The notes under the pieces: model-generated | Databases searched by the model: none | What the model saw: the letters and a program-made list of their open reading frames with translations, nothing else | What the model was told of the DNA's origin: nothing | Program-made: the position numbers and the translations under genes | NCBI GenBank assembly: GCA_023666945.1 | Contig: JAMPAY010000001.1 | Location: 124,001-188,000, forward strand | Direction of reading: 5' to 3' | From: Paludibacter sp. | Lineage (GTDB): Bacteria; Bacteroidota; Bacteroidia; Bacteroidales; Paludibacteraceae | Length of the DNA stretch: 64,000 nt | In this document: piece after piece, positions 1 through 8,757 of the stretch | Numbering within the stretch: the first letter of the stretch is position 1 | How the letters are laid out: every line of letters starts with the position of its first letter

Positions 1-104
1 GACAAACGCATGATAGCGTAAACTCACAGCAGCGGGACTGTGCGGGACTTTCACCCGCTTCCCTTTTCATCTTTGTACTTAATTACAGATACTAAAGAAC
101 CACA
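1..104 (-). promoter_or_regulatory. Cobalamin riboswitch (truncated by window edge)
   Basis: Read on the minus strand, positions 63-23 contain the conserved core of the B12 riboswitch: GGGAAGCGGGTGAAAGTCCC, followed by a CACAGTCCCGC segment and CTGTGAG. GGTGAAA lies between complementary GCGGG and CCCGC arms, as in the family. The 5' boundary is inferred from a -7 box at 110-120. The 3' part, where the regulatory hairpin would be, is beyond position 1. In Bacteroidota such elements precede btuB-type receptors or cobalamin synthesis and salvage genes, so the unseen gene to the left is probably B12-repressed. The gene itself cannot be identified here. Confidence 0.9.
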
Positions 105-109
105 TGCGA

Positions 110-120
110 GCGCAAATGTA
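110..120 (-). promoter_or_regulatory. Promoter -7 box for riboswitch transcript
   Basis: The minus strand reads TACATTTGCGC, a match to the Bacteroidota -7 consensus TAnnTTTG. A start about 6 nt downstream (near 104) would put the whole cobalamin riboswitch in the 5' leader. Confidence 0.6.
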
Positions 121-197
121 CGACAATTCTGCGGATTGCCAAAACCTTTTTCGGGTTTCGATAAGATTTTTGCCATAATTGGCTTTAACCATAGAAA

Positions 198-207
198 GGC
201 AAAGATA
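198..207 (-). promoter_or_regulatory. Second candidate promoter, minus strand
   Basis: The minus strand reads TATCTTTGCC just beyond the terminator of the amidase operon. It fits TAnnTTTG and could be an upstream promoter for the riboswitch-controlled gene. It is about 90 bp upstream of the better-placed box at 110-120, so only one of the two may be active. Confidence 0.45.
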
Positions 208-214
208 TAAACAA

Positions 215-248
215 AAGGGGCTGTCTAAAATTTGTTAGACAACCCCTT
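215..248 (-). terminator. Rho-independent terminator of amidase operon
   Basis: AAGGGGCTGTCTAA and TTAGACAACCCCTT form a 14-position stem with one mismatch and a 6-nt loop. On the minus strand it is followed by TTTTGTTT. It lies 20 bp past the stop codon of the amidase gene. Confidence 0.85.
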
Positions 249-267
249 CGAATAATAAAATCCGTCG

Positions 268-3200
268 TTATTTGACAAATTTCAGTGTACCTGCATTTGC
301 ACGAACGATATATACACCTTGCGGAACAGCATCAAGACAAAGATCGGAGTTGCCTGTAGCAATGAGTTGCCCATTCACATTGTAAACTTGCAACATAAGC
401 CCATTGCTATTATACAAAGTGCCGTTACTATACCAAACCCCACTCATATCATCGGCTGCTATTTCCTGATTGATCCCTGTACCTGAACCATTATCAGGAG
501 CAATAACCACCAAGGATTTCTTGGCCGGTGTGGTAGTGGTATTGTCGTCGGTAGGAATAGTAAAGACGGTGAATGTTTCAGTACCGGAAGTAACCAAGTT
601 TCCTGCATAATCGAAATGCATTTCGCGGATATCGGAGATACCACAAGCATAGGCATAACGCAGTGTCAGAACAGGTTTATCACCTTCCCATACGATATCG
701 AAACAGAGAAGATTCTTTGAACCGTCAATCATAACCAAACTACTCTCGTCGGGAGTGAGTGCATAGGCTCCGGAAGCGCATCCGTCGATAATTTCCTTAT
801 ATTCGTCGGAAGCAGATGAGAGTAATTCCTTGCCCTCCCAACTATAGAATTTGAGTGCTGTTGCAGAATTGTTATTGTTGCCTGCCGTACGACGTGTTGC
901 CACCCAAATACCATGTGAGCAGCCTAATGGATAGCCATCGTAAGCGGCTTGTCCTGTAAGTTGCATAGTGGCAGACGGTGCTACATCCCAAGCATGCAGA
1001 TAAGTTCCGTCTTCCGTACCGATATTGTAGATTGCCAATCCTAATGTAGGCAAGAGAGAGCCTCCGTCTTCGTTATATGCAATAAGTTTTGCATCAACCC
1101 CGGTTCCATAGACACTCAATCCCAAACATGAAGCGCCCAATTCGATGCCATTGTTGGAAAGAACACCTGCACTATTGCGGTTAGTAAATTGGAAGAACTC
1201 CTCATAATTGCCCTCAAGGTCGGCCGGATTAGCCACCACAATACCTGAATAAGGATCGGATCCATCGGACAACCATATATAACCTTGGTCATCGACAAAA
1301 GAACGATAGGGAGAACCATACATGGCACGTCCTCCTCTTAATACCGTTGTATTGATACGCGTATAGTCTTGATTAAACGCATGCAAACCACTATTGGCAG
1401 AATTTGCTCCCGCACGGTCGAGTATATAGATACGTCCGAAATAATCCGATTCGGGCGAGTTATCGACCGAACAGAAACCACGTGTAATACCTAAATCGGC
1501 TACTTTCTGCGAATGGATACGTGCCCAATCGCCCACCGATTGTCCGTGTACTCGTACAGCCCACGTGGCTTTCGCAGCGGGTGTAAGCGGCAACTCGTTG
1601 AAAGTTACAGTAGCACTACCTTGCAAATCGGATACCGATGCTGGAACAAAGCCTACCTCTTCATCTTCTTCGTAGAACACTATTTCGGCAGAGAGTACCG
1701 GTGCATTGGTACGGAATGTGAAATGGTAAGCAGCATCGTCTTTTTCCATTTTCAAATCGTAAGCATAAACATTTGCTATAGCCACCTGCTCTTTACCTAT
1801 TGTAGAGAAACTATTAAGCATGTCATCGGTTTGCAGCCATAATGTGATGTCTTTATCAGCCACCACACCTGCAGCATAGGAATAGGCAGCCGCAGCAGGC
1901 ACAGCCAAGGAAGAAGTCGACAATCCGATAACTTTAGCCTGCGAAAGTCCATTTGTCATATCGTAGAGTCCGACTCCCGTAACAGCACCTTCAGCATTAA
2001 GCAAAGGAGCAGTGAGTACATCGTGCTTTGCATATTTGAAGCAGCCGATACCTGCGACACCTTTCAAATCGGTCAATTCACCCAGAACAATCGGTTCACC
2101 AGCAGTTTTTGCAACAGATTCCCACTCGAAAGGAGCAATATTTGTATCGGTTACAATAATACGATTATCGCCACGCGGAGACACAACAAAGCGGATATTT
2201 TCGCCCATAGCAGCCAAAGTATAGGCTGCGTTTTGGTTACGCATTGCCCCTGCAAAGACACCATCGACTACAGAGTACATGATAAATCGTACCCCACGTG
2301 CATCGGATCCGGTAGTATAAGCTGTGGTGTATAGCGTACCATCTTCCAATGTACCTGCATATGCAAGCGTTGTACCCGTCATTGCATTGTTATAGTTGCC
2401 CGCAGTTTCGTTGTTGGTATTGTCCATCCAAACCTCACCCGTCCAACCTTCGGTACTCTTTGTCCACTTATATACCTGCCATTTATTGGCGGGATTGAAG
2501 GAAGTAGATTCTTCGTTGCATCCGATGAGAATGCCTTCTGCCGTGACAGCAATATCAGACAGTTTAAGATTTCCCTTTGCACTTACAGTACAGAAATCGG
2601 TAGGCAATTGCTCTACGATGGCGTGCGTAGTAGGATTAACAAGATATAGATAAGGCTCTTTTTGCTCATTAATAGCCAAGACGTACATTGTATTGGCATC
2701 TCTGATAATGCTACGACGAATGGTCAAACTCGAGAGTGATTCCAATGTTTGTGCAGTATAAATTTCTGCCGTTTCGTAGGTTCCCGCCAACCCTAACCAA
2801 GCACCTTGGGCGGGGTCGGGATAGGTAACGAACACCTCTTTAGGCGGCTCGTAGGACTCACTTTCCAAGAAAATCATCGGATAGGTAGTTTTGTTGGCCT
2901 CTACAGTAATAGGGGTCTTATACTCATCAAACAAAGGTTTATAGTCCTTACAAGTAGCATCTAATGTATAGTCGTTGCCCGGTTCAAGATTATCGAACAC
3001 AAACAAGCCATTGTACAAAGTATCGACTTGATATCGTCCGATTTCCTTACCTCCCTTATAAAGAACAACTTCTGCACCATTGCAAGGAAGCCATTGGTCG
3101 TTGGTTTTGGGCGTATATGAAAATAACTTGTTTACTATTTTCTCATGCAGGTCTTTTACCGTTCCCATTATATATCCCGTAGATTCGGCATCGGCACCAT

Positions 3201-4029
3201 AATAGGACATAATACCTCGGAAATAGCGGACTCCTTCTTGACGGCAGTAGTCACGATTAAGAGCACGATGGCGTGCCGGTTGATAGGTATGGAAGTATCC
3301 CTCACTCAAAAAACCGGGAACACCATGTTTGAGAACACCCAAATATCCGGTATAACTCTGTCCTGTAACGGGGTCTTTTCGTGTCGAACTACTTCCATAG
3401 AAAGAGATGTCTCCACGAACATTCGGATTGGTAAGACCATAAGCCGAAGCAGGATCTAATCCGCTTGCCATACACTCATAGAGATAGGGCCAAATGGAAG
3501 TAGCCCGTTGTCGACTATCTCCTGCCATATTATCCCCTGCATCGGTGCCCCGATAGAGTATGATGGGATAGTTGGTTGCGGTACCATCGGTAGCCGCATT
3601 GGAGTGTACAGAAATAAAGAAATCGTAGTTACCCGACTCAACCTCTTCACAGATTTCGGAGAGATTGCGGTTGTATTTGGTATAATCCGACAATGCCTGA
3701 TAGCCCGCATAAGTGTAGTCGGCATAAGGATAGACATAGGGCCAAGGACCATTAGCAGTACGCGAGTAATCAACCGTAGCCCCTGCTTCTGCAAGTTTCT
3801 TTCCCAATTCCAAACATTTCCACAAGTTGGTGTTGGTTTCGTAGAATCCACATGTATCCGGCATTCCCGTTGTACTCAATGCAGGATAAGGGATTGTTGC
3901 CATTGGGCGGTCGTTTGGTCCGAAACTACCATGTCCCGGATTTATATATATACGTTTACCCGTAAGATCGGCAGCACTTAGCGCCAATGTTGTCATCAGT
4001 GTGATAATCAGCAGAAATTGTTTCTTCAT
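268..4029 (-). CDS. Secreted N-acetylmuramoyl-L-alanine amidase with T9SS sorting domain
   Basis: Predicted zinc amidase that removes stem peptides from peptidoglycan (Amidase_3, AmiA/AmiC type). A signal peptide covers about residues 1-20. The catalytic domain covers about 25-260 and keeps the expected set: His33 (in INPGHG), Glu64, His142 (in ISVHSN) and catalytic Glu243 (in FLSEGYF). About 285-380 resembles a carboxypeptidase-regulatory-like beta domain, and about 400-1130 looks propeller-like. The last 75 residues form a type A T9SS C-terminal sorting domain ending YIVRANAGTLKFVK. At 1253 aa it is several times longer than typical AmiC proteins. It is the last gene of a three-gene operon, 8 bp after the propeller gene. 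Amidase class and T9SS export are strongly supported; substrate context (own or foreign wall) is inference. Confidence 0.88.
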   Translation of the reverse strand: MKKQFLLIITLMTTLALSAADLTGKRIYINPGHGSFGPNDRPMATIPYPALSTTGMPDTCGFYETNTNLWKCLELGKKLAEAGATVDYSRTANGPWPYVYPYADYTYAGYQALSDYTKYNRNLSEICEEVESGNYDFFISVHSNAATDGTATNYPIILYRGTDAGDNMAGDSRQRATSIWPYLYECMASGLDPASAYGLTNPNVRGDISFYGSSSTRKDPVTGQSYTGYLGVLKHGVPGFLSEGYFHTYQPARHRALNRDYCRQEGVRYFRGIMSYYGADAESTGYIMGTVKDLHEKIVNKLFSYTPKTNDQWLPCNGAEVVLYKGGKEIGRYQVDTLYNGLFVFDNLEPGNDYTLDATCKDYKPLFDEYKTPITVEANKTTYPMIFLESESYEPPKEVFVTYPDPAQGAWLGLAGTYETAEIYTAQTLESLSSLTIRRSIIRDANTMYVLAINEQKEPYLYLVNPTTHAIVEQLPTDFCTVSAKGNLKLSDIAVTAEGILIGCNEESTSFNPANKWQVYKWTKSTEGWTGEVWMDNTNNETAGNYNNAMTGTTLAYAGTLEDGTLYTTAYTTGSDARGVRFIMYSVVDGVFAGAMRNQNAAYTLAAMGENIRFVVSPRGDNRIIVTDTNIAPFEWESVAKTAGEPIVLGELTDLKGVAGIGCFKYAKHDVLTAPLLNAEGAVTGVGLYDMTNGLSQAKVIGLSTSSLAVPAAAAYSYAAGVVADKDITLWLQTDDMLNSFSTIGKEQVAIANVYAYDLKMEKDDAAYHFTFRTNAPVLSAEIVFYEEDEEVGFVPASVSDLQGSATVTFNELPLTPAAKATWAVRVHGQSVGDWARIHSQKVADLGITRGFCSVDNSPESDYFGRIYILDRAGANSANSGLHAFNQDYTRINTTVLRGGRAMYGSPYRSFVDDQGYIWLSDGSDPYSGIVVANPADLEGNYEEFFQFTNRNSAGVLSNNGIELGASCLGLSVYGTGVDAKLIAYNEDGGSLLPTLGLAIYNIGTEDGTYLHAWDVAPSATMQLTGQAAYDGYPLGCSHGIWVATRRTAGNNNNSATALKFYSWEGKELLSSASDEYKEIIDGCASGAYALTPDESSLVMIDGSKNLLCFDIVWEGDKPVLTLRYAYACGISDIREMHFDYAGNLVTSGTETFTVFTIPTDDNTTTTPAKKSLVVIAPDNGSGTGINQEIAADDMSGVWYSNGTLYNSNGLMLQVYNVNGQLIATGNSDLCLDAVPQGVYIVRANAGTLKFVK

Positions 4030-4037
4030 GGTAACAC

Positions 4038-4952
4038 TTATTTAACGTTAATACTGATAAGCCATGCTTCTCCATTGTCGGTAGAGAATACTATTTTGCT
4101 ACCATCGGCAGAAGCATAGGGATACATAGCCACTTTGCTACCATCGGTAAGCACTTGTTTCTGTCCGTCGAGGGTATAGGCAACTATGTCTGAAGCCGTT
4201 ACTACATGACCATTGTCGCGATCGGCCATACCGATAATGATACTGTTATTATACCATTTGGCCGCACGGCAATCGCGTCCGATAAATCGGACATCGGAAC
4301 CATCGATATTAGCCACCCATGCTCCATTGCCTGCTACATAATAGCACACTTTGGTACCATCGGGAGAAAGCGAAGGCCAGATATAACTTTTGTCTTGCCC
4401 ATTGGGAGAAAGTACCGTGGTTTTTCCTCCGACAGTAATCATCAGTTGACGGTCTTTGATAGAAACGACCGGTTGAGCATGCATAGCAGTCTGCGTATTG
4501 AGTGCTTTAGTTTTCAATTGTTTACGTTCAACTGCCATAACCGTATTGCCTTGTACGGTAAAACCTTCCAAATCGCGTGTAGGTTCGACAACAACCGCCG
4601 TTTCGCCGGAAGTCAAGTTTTGTTTGAGCAATGCAGAGCGGCGCAGTTGATCTTTACCGACTGTGGTCTCACGATATACGATTTCTTTGCCATCGGCAGA
4701 GATTGCCGCATTATATCCGGCTCCCGCAGCATCGGTAAGCGTAGCGATCGTATTGTTCTGCAGGTCGTATTTCTGCAATCCTTCATTAGTTCCGCGTGTC
4801 AGCAAAATATAGGTTCCGTCAGGACTGATTCCCGCCACTTTCGTATCTTCATTAACAGGAGTAGCCAAGCGCGCAACAGACGCCACCTCCAAGATTTGTG
4901 CACTTGCCGTTACTGTTGTAAACAAGGCAATGGAAAAGATTAGTTTTTTCAT
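4038..4952 (-). CDS. Secreted TolB/PD40-type beta-propeller protein
   Basis: 304 aa with a clear signal peptide (MKKLIFSIALFTTVTASA). The rest consists of repeated propeller blades with PD40-like signatures such as ISPDGTYILLTRG, ISADGKEIVYRE, LSPDGTKVCYYV and ASADGSKIVFST. No catalytic motif is evident and there is no T9SS sorting domain, so it probably stays in the periplasm, unlike its two neighbours. It sits between the GHL10 gene (35 bp upstream) and the amidase gene (8 bp downstream), so it is almost certainly co-transcribed and may be a binding or assembly partner. The specific function is unknown; annotations such as TolB-like translocation protein reflect only the fold. Confidence 0.75.
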   Translation of the reverse strand: MKKLIFSIALFTTVTASAQILEVASVARLATPVNEDTKVAGISPDGTYILLTRGTNEGLQKYDLQNNTIATLTDAAGAGYNAAISADGKEIVYRETTVGKDQLRRSALLKQNLTSGETAVVVEPTRDLEGFTVQGNTVMAVERKQLKTKALNTQTAMHAQPVVSIKDRQLMITVGGKTTVLSPNGQDKSYIWPSLSPDGTKVCYYVAGNGAWVANIDGSDVRFIGRDCRAAKWYNNSIIIGMADRDNGHVVTASDIVAYTLDGQKQVLTDGSKVAMYPYASADGSKIVFSTDNGEAWLISINVK

Positions 4953-4987
4953 ATATTTAGTTTATTGATTAAGTTATTCTACCGTAG

Positions 4988-7651
4988 TTATTTCACAAAT
5001 TTGTGTACCGCATTACCTACTCTAACGATATACAACCCTTGCGGGAGGGAATGTGTATAGTAATCTGTTGCCATTTGTCGGTCAATCAGCAATCCATTGA
5101 CCGTATACACTTCCACTGCTTTTGTACCCTCGAAAACGACTTCGAAACCATCGAGTGTAGGTGAGATTAAAACATGATCCTGCTCAATTTCATCGGGTAC
5201 TGCCACATTGCCCGGTGTAAAGGTAAAGCGGTAAGCCGCCACTCCGTTGTTAGGAGCCAAGACATAAATATAGGCATCATTACCACTAATTTCCGTGCAA
5301 AAATCGACTGTATATCCCGTATTTGCCGTTGTTCCCAATGGAGTTGTTGCATCAATTACCTTTTTCGCTTTGTTCAGACCATAGGTAACTTCGTAAACCT
5401 CGAAACTACCGAACACATCGTGCGGCAAGACCATATAGGTATGTCCTTGCAGTGAAAATACTGCCATTCCCGAAGCATTAACAGCCGCAGGCGCAACAGA
5501 AGCATCAAACGACTCCAAGAGATTGCCCGTTGCAATAGCATGTTTGGTTGGCAACTTCCCTGCAATAGAAGCATAGAAAGTATTAGCATCTGCAGGAATT
5601 GCCTTTGCCGAAGTTCCTGCAGGCAGTGCAGCATTGGAAAGAAGGGTTTCTTTTCCTAACGTTCCATCCACAAAAGGAATCTTCAGCAAATTGCCCGTAT
5701 TGCTCAAAGCAAGAAGGAATCCGTTCCGTTCCCATTCACCATAAGGGAAGAAGTAGTCGGTTCGTCCCAAACCGGTGAGAGCGAGTACGCTCAAATCGTC
5801 TGCACCGCCTTGCGTACGTGATGATGTCTTAAGTGTGAACGAAGCACTTGCCGTCACACTATTTCCCAATAGCATTTGTCCATCGGTAGTAATGCGCAAA
5901 TTATGTTGCCAAAAGGCTCCATCGGCGATAGTATGTGTGGTTTTCCATTCGCCCGTACGCGCATTGATAACCGCAAAAGATCCGGCAGCAACATCGGGGA
6001 TGTATAATTCGTTGTCGTAATATGCAATACTACGATTACTTCCTGCTGTGGTCAGATAGTCAACCGTTGCCGATGTACGATTCCATAAAGGCACCATACT
6101 GACATCGCCATTCAGCAATGTGGAATTCCCCTCATTATACAGGGCGGGAGCATATTCGTTGCCATATCGGTCATAGGCACAAACAGCAATGGTTTTGTCT
6201 TCCAAATCGGCCAATTCGCCAAGATTGAAAGAATGGGAATATGTAACACCTAAAAGATAGGATGCATCCTCCAATGCAAAATCGGTATTCATTCCTTTAG
6301 GATAGGCATATACAGAGAAACGAGGTGCATCCGGATGTTCCCAAGACAAGACATTGCCTGAAAGGCGTAGTGATGACGGGGCTTTCAGTTTGGGCGCCTC
6401 TCTCCAATCAATAGAGGGCGCAAGTGACTTATCGGCAAACCAATTCTGCGTAAGGAATGTATGATAACTCTCCTCTGCAGTTGAAAAATATTTGCTATTG
6501 ACACCATTCAAATTGAAAAGATATTGGGTATTGTAGAATATATGTCCTTGTCCGTTTCCATTGGTCCGTGCAAAACGCATTTGTGCTTCGATCTCTTCGG
6601 GTGAGTTGTAGCGTTTGTTGGTAGAACCATTCGAGTTATTGTCAGCCACATCCTGACTTACATAGAAATGCCGGTTGTAGCGTTTTGCCAGATCAGCCCA
6701 CCAAAGGAACATTCTATCGTAAGGACAAGAAGAAACGTATCCTGCAGAGGAGGTCTGCATAGGCCAATAGAGTTGCGGCGAGATATAGTCGATATATCCT
6801 CGTTTGAGCCACGTAGCCGCATCACAATACATAGTAGCATAAGCATCGGTAGAACCCGTACTGCCTGCGACAGAGTCGTAAGTTGTATAGTCTTCATCGT
6901 ATACATTATGCCCCGTCATACTCCAAACACCAAACGGACCTATACCAAAACGCAGATAAGGTTTCCGTTGTTTGACACTCTCCATAACGGCTTTGACAAG
7001 CAGATTGACATTTTCGCGTCGCCAATCGTCAATAGACAGATTGTGAGGATTATTCTCCGGAGTTTGGCGTGTTTCGTTGGTAACATAGGCATTAGATGTC
7101 ATGGACTTATAGAAATAGTCGTCGAAAATGATACCATCGATATCGTAATTATCAATAATCTCGTTGATAACATCCATCGTATATTGTCTAACTTCAGGAT
7201 TTCCCGGATCGAGAATACCTGCCGGCAAAACCCATGAGTCTTTAATTTGCGACGCCCGCACGGTATATGTGCCGCATCGATAGGGATTAATCCAAACATG
7301 CAATTCGAGTCCTCGTGCATGTGCTTGTTCGATAGCATATTGCAGCGGGTCCCAACCCGGATCTTTCCCACGTGTGCCTGTAAGAACACTATTCCACGGA
7401 TCGTAACTTGACCGATAAAGCGCATCAACATTGCTACGCACCTGCAACATGACGGCCGTCATATTCCCCTCTTTTGCACGATTAAGGATGTTATCCATCT
7501 CTGCTTTTTGCGAAACCATATTTGTGGATTTAGGCCAATCAATGCCCCACACCGTAGCAACCCATGCCGCTCGGAAATCGCGCTTCGGACCAGTGGCAAA
7601 ACAGAATATTGCCAACATAGCAAATAACAAAAGGAAGTAGATTTTCTTCAT
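4988..7651 (-). CDS. GHL10 (DUF187) family glycosidase with T9SS sorting domain
   Basis: 887 aa from the ATG at 7651, chosen because it begins the signal peptide MKKIYFLLLFAMLAIFCFA; an in-frame ATG six codons earlier is less likely. Residues about 25-400 form a GHL10/PF02638 TIM-barrel: RAAWVATVWGIDWP, VMLQVRSNVDALY, LHVWINPYR, and the acidic IIFDDYF motif. The E. coli member DigH (YddW) cleaves peptidoglycan glycan strands already stripped of stem peptides. A fibronectin-like segment (about 430-520) and a propeller-like half follow. The C-terminus (YIVRVGNAVHKFVK) is a T9SS type A sorting domain nearly matching that of the downstream amidase. It is the first gene of the operon. Confidence 0.85.
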   Translation of the reverse strand: MKKIYFLLLFAMLAIFCFATGPKRDFRAAWVATVWGIDWPKSTNMVSQKAEMDNILNRAKEGNMTAVMLQVRSNVDALYRSSYDPWNSVLTGTRGKDPGWDPLQYAIEQAHARGLELHVWINPYRCGTYTVRASQIKDSWVLPAGILDPGNPEVRQYTMDVINEIIDNYDIDGIIFDDYFYKSMTSNAYVTNETRQTPENNPHNLSIDDWRRENVNLLVKAVMESVKQRKPYLRFGIGPFGVWSMTGHNVYDEDYTTYDSVAGSTGSTDAYATMYCDAATWLKRGYIDYISPQLYWPMQTSSAGYVSSCPYDRMFLWWADLAKRYNRHFYVSQDVADNNSNGSTNKRYNSPEEIEAQMRFARTNGNGQGHIFYNTQYLFNLNGVNSKYFSTAEESYHTFLTQNWFADKSLAPSIDWREAPKLKAPSSLRLSGNVLSWEHPDAPRFSVYAYPKGMNTDFALEDASYLLGVTYSHSFNLGELADLEDKTIAVCAYDRYGNEYAPALYNEGNSTLLNGDVSMVPLWNRTSATVDYLTTAGSNRSIAYYDNELYIPDVAAGSFAVINARTGEWKTTHTIADGAFWQHNLRITTDGQMLLGNSVTASASFTLKTSSRTQGGADDLSVLALTGLGRTDYFFPYGEWERNGFLLALSNTGNLLKIPFVDGTLGKETLLSNAALPAGTSAKAIPADANTFYASIAGKLPTKHAIATGNLLESFDASVAPAAVNASGMAVFSLQGHTYMVLPHDVFGSFEVYEVTYGLNKAKKVIDATTPLGTTANTGYTVDFCTEISGNDAYIYVLAPNNGVAAYRFTFTPGNVAVPDEIEQDHVLISPTLDGFEVVFEGTKAVEVYTVNGLLIDRQMATDYYTHSLPQGLYIVRVGNAVHKFVK

Positions 7652-7740
7652 ATCATCTATAATTATCAATTACTTATAAAAATTACATATTTCTTTGTGT
7701 CTTTGAGCGGTACATTTTTCATATTCCCAAAAGAAGCACG

Positions 7741-7751
7741 ATGCAAATTTA
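7741..7751 (-). promoter_or_regulatory. Promoter -7 box of amidase/GHL10 operon
   Basis: The minus strand reads TAAATTTGCAT, matching TAnnTTTG, and would give a leader of about 85 nt before the ATG at 7651. The remaining divergent space, 7752-8008, shows no gene or clear motif to me. Confidence 0.6.
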
Positions 7752-8008
7752 CAAGAATAAAAATACCCCCACAACAGGCAAAAAGATGTTTTACAACATA
7801 TTTTGAGCGTATAATCGTTCTTTCCAGGAGATGCGCGTTTTGACGGCATGACAAAAGGATAAGGTCTTGTAATACAACGCAACGTCAAAATACATTCAAA
7901 TTGTTACAAAGGAATACCATCAGCAACAGTCGAACTTCTTAAAAAACTTTTCATACAGGGGCGCTTTATTTTTTCTATGATATAATTTGACATTTTAGAA
8001 AAATACAT

Positions 8009-8016
8009 TACCTTTG
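8009..8016 (+). promoter_or_regulatory. Promoter -7 box of DUF47-pit operon
   Basis: TACCTTTG followed by TAGCCG is a strong Bacteroidota -7 element. Transcription would start near 8022-8024, giving a leader of about 79 nt. Confidence 0.7.
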
Positions 8017-8029
8017 TAGCCGATAAAAA

Positions 8030-8091
8030 TTCGGTTCGTTGTTCCCTGCAAATTACGCAGCAAAACAACGATCCGTATAGTAGCAACCGAA
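8030..8091 (+). promoter_or_regulatory. Nested three-stem structured 5' leader
   Basis: Three stems nest in the leader. P1 is TTCGGTT (8030-8036) with AACCGAA (8085-8091). P2 is TCGTTGTT (8036-8043) with AACAACGA (8064-8071), all 8 positions complementary, the base at 8036 being shared with P1. P3 is CTGC (8046-8049) with GCAG (8057-8060). A 13-nt bulge (8072-8084) interrupts the 3' side. The fold fills almost the entire predicted leader and ends 10 nt before the start codon at 8102, where it could control initiation. No known riboswitch class was recognised. Confidence 0.5.
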
Positions 8092-8101
8092 CGCAACTAA
8101 T

Positions 8102-8752
8102 ATGTCGCTAAATTCTATTTTTTCAATTTTTCTACCAAAGGAAGATAAGTTCTTCCCTAAATTTCAGTTAATGTCACAACGCATAGTAGAGGCTTCCGAT
8201 TTGTTTGCCCAAATGATTTCGGAAACAGAACAAACCAAGCAAAACGACCTCTATAACAAGATTAAAACCATCGAAACAGAATGTGACGTTATTACCCAAG
8301 AGATTTTTACAGAACTGAACGACACGTTTGTTACTCCGTTCGACCGCGAAGACATGCACGAGTTGTGCGATACATTGGATGACGTGATGGACCTTATCAA
8401 TTCTTCCGCCAAACGCACTATTCTGTATCGTCCGAAAAATATTCCGAACAAAGCGATGCACATGGCCGAAATAATATTGGAAGGAGCGAAAGCCATCAAC
8501 ATTGCTTTCGGTGAATTGAAGACCATTAACAAAAAGCCCGCTAAAGCCTTGGAAGAATGCAACAAGTTGCATGATTTGGAGCACGAGGGTGACGACGTAT
8601 ATGACAATTTCGTAAAAGACCTCTTCGAAACAGAGGAGGATGCGCGCGAACTTATCAAAATAAAAGAAATAATGTCTTGCATGGAGGAAGCGACCGACCG
8701 TGCGAACAGCGTGGGCAAGACATTGAAAACCATCATCATTAAATACGCCTAA
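8102..8752 (+). CDS. DUF47 / PhoU-like phosphate transport accessory protein
   Basis: 216 aa, entirely helical in appearance, matching the DUF47 (PF01865, PhoU-related) family in length and pattern. Examples are DREDMHELCDTLDDVMDLINSSAKRTILYR and the paired helices at HDLEHEGDDVYDNF and IKIKEIMSCMEEATDRANSVGKTLK. PhoU-like proteins bind metal through acidic/EEATD-type motifs and are thought to regulate the transporter encoded beside them. The gene lies 67 bp upstream of a PiT-family transporter on the same strand. That pairing (DUF47-pit) is widespread and supports a role controlling low-affinity phosphate uptake. Confidence 0.88.
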   Translation: MSLNSIFSIFLPKEDKFFPKFQLMSQRIVEASDLFAQMISETEQTKQNDLYNKIKTIETECDVITQEIFTELNDTFVTPFDREDMHELCDTLDDVMDLINSSAKRTILYRPKNIPNKAMHMAEIILEGAKAINIAFGELKTINKKPAKALEECNKLHDLEHEGDDVYDNFVKDLFETEEDARELIKIKEIMSCMEEATDRANSVGKTLKTIIIKYA

Positions 8753-8757
8753 CATTT

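Noticed and set aside
215..248. Inverted repeat near the left edge as a mobile-element end
   Set aside because: It is followed by a T-tract on the minus strand and lies 20 bp from the amidase stop, so terminator is sufficient.
7666..7888. Short minus-strand frames upstream of the GHL10 gene
   Set aside because: They overlap each other and the operon promoter, with no conserved sequence.
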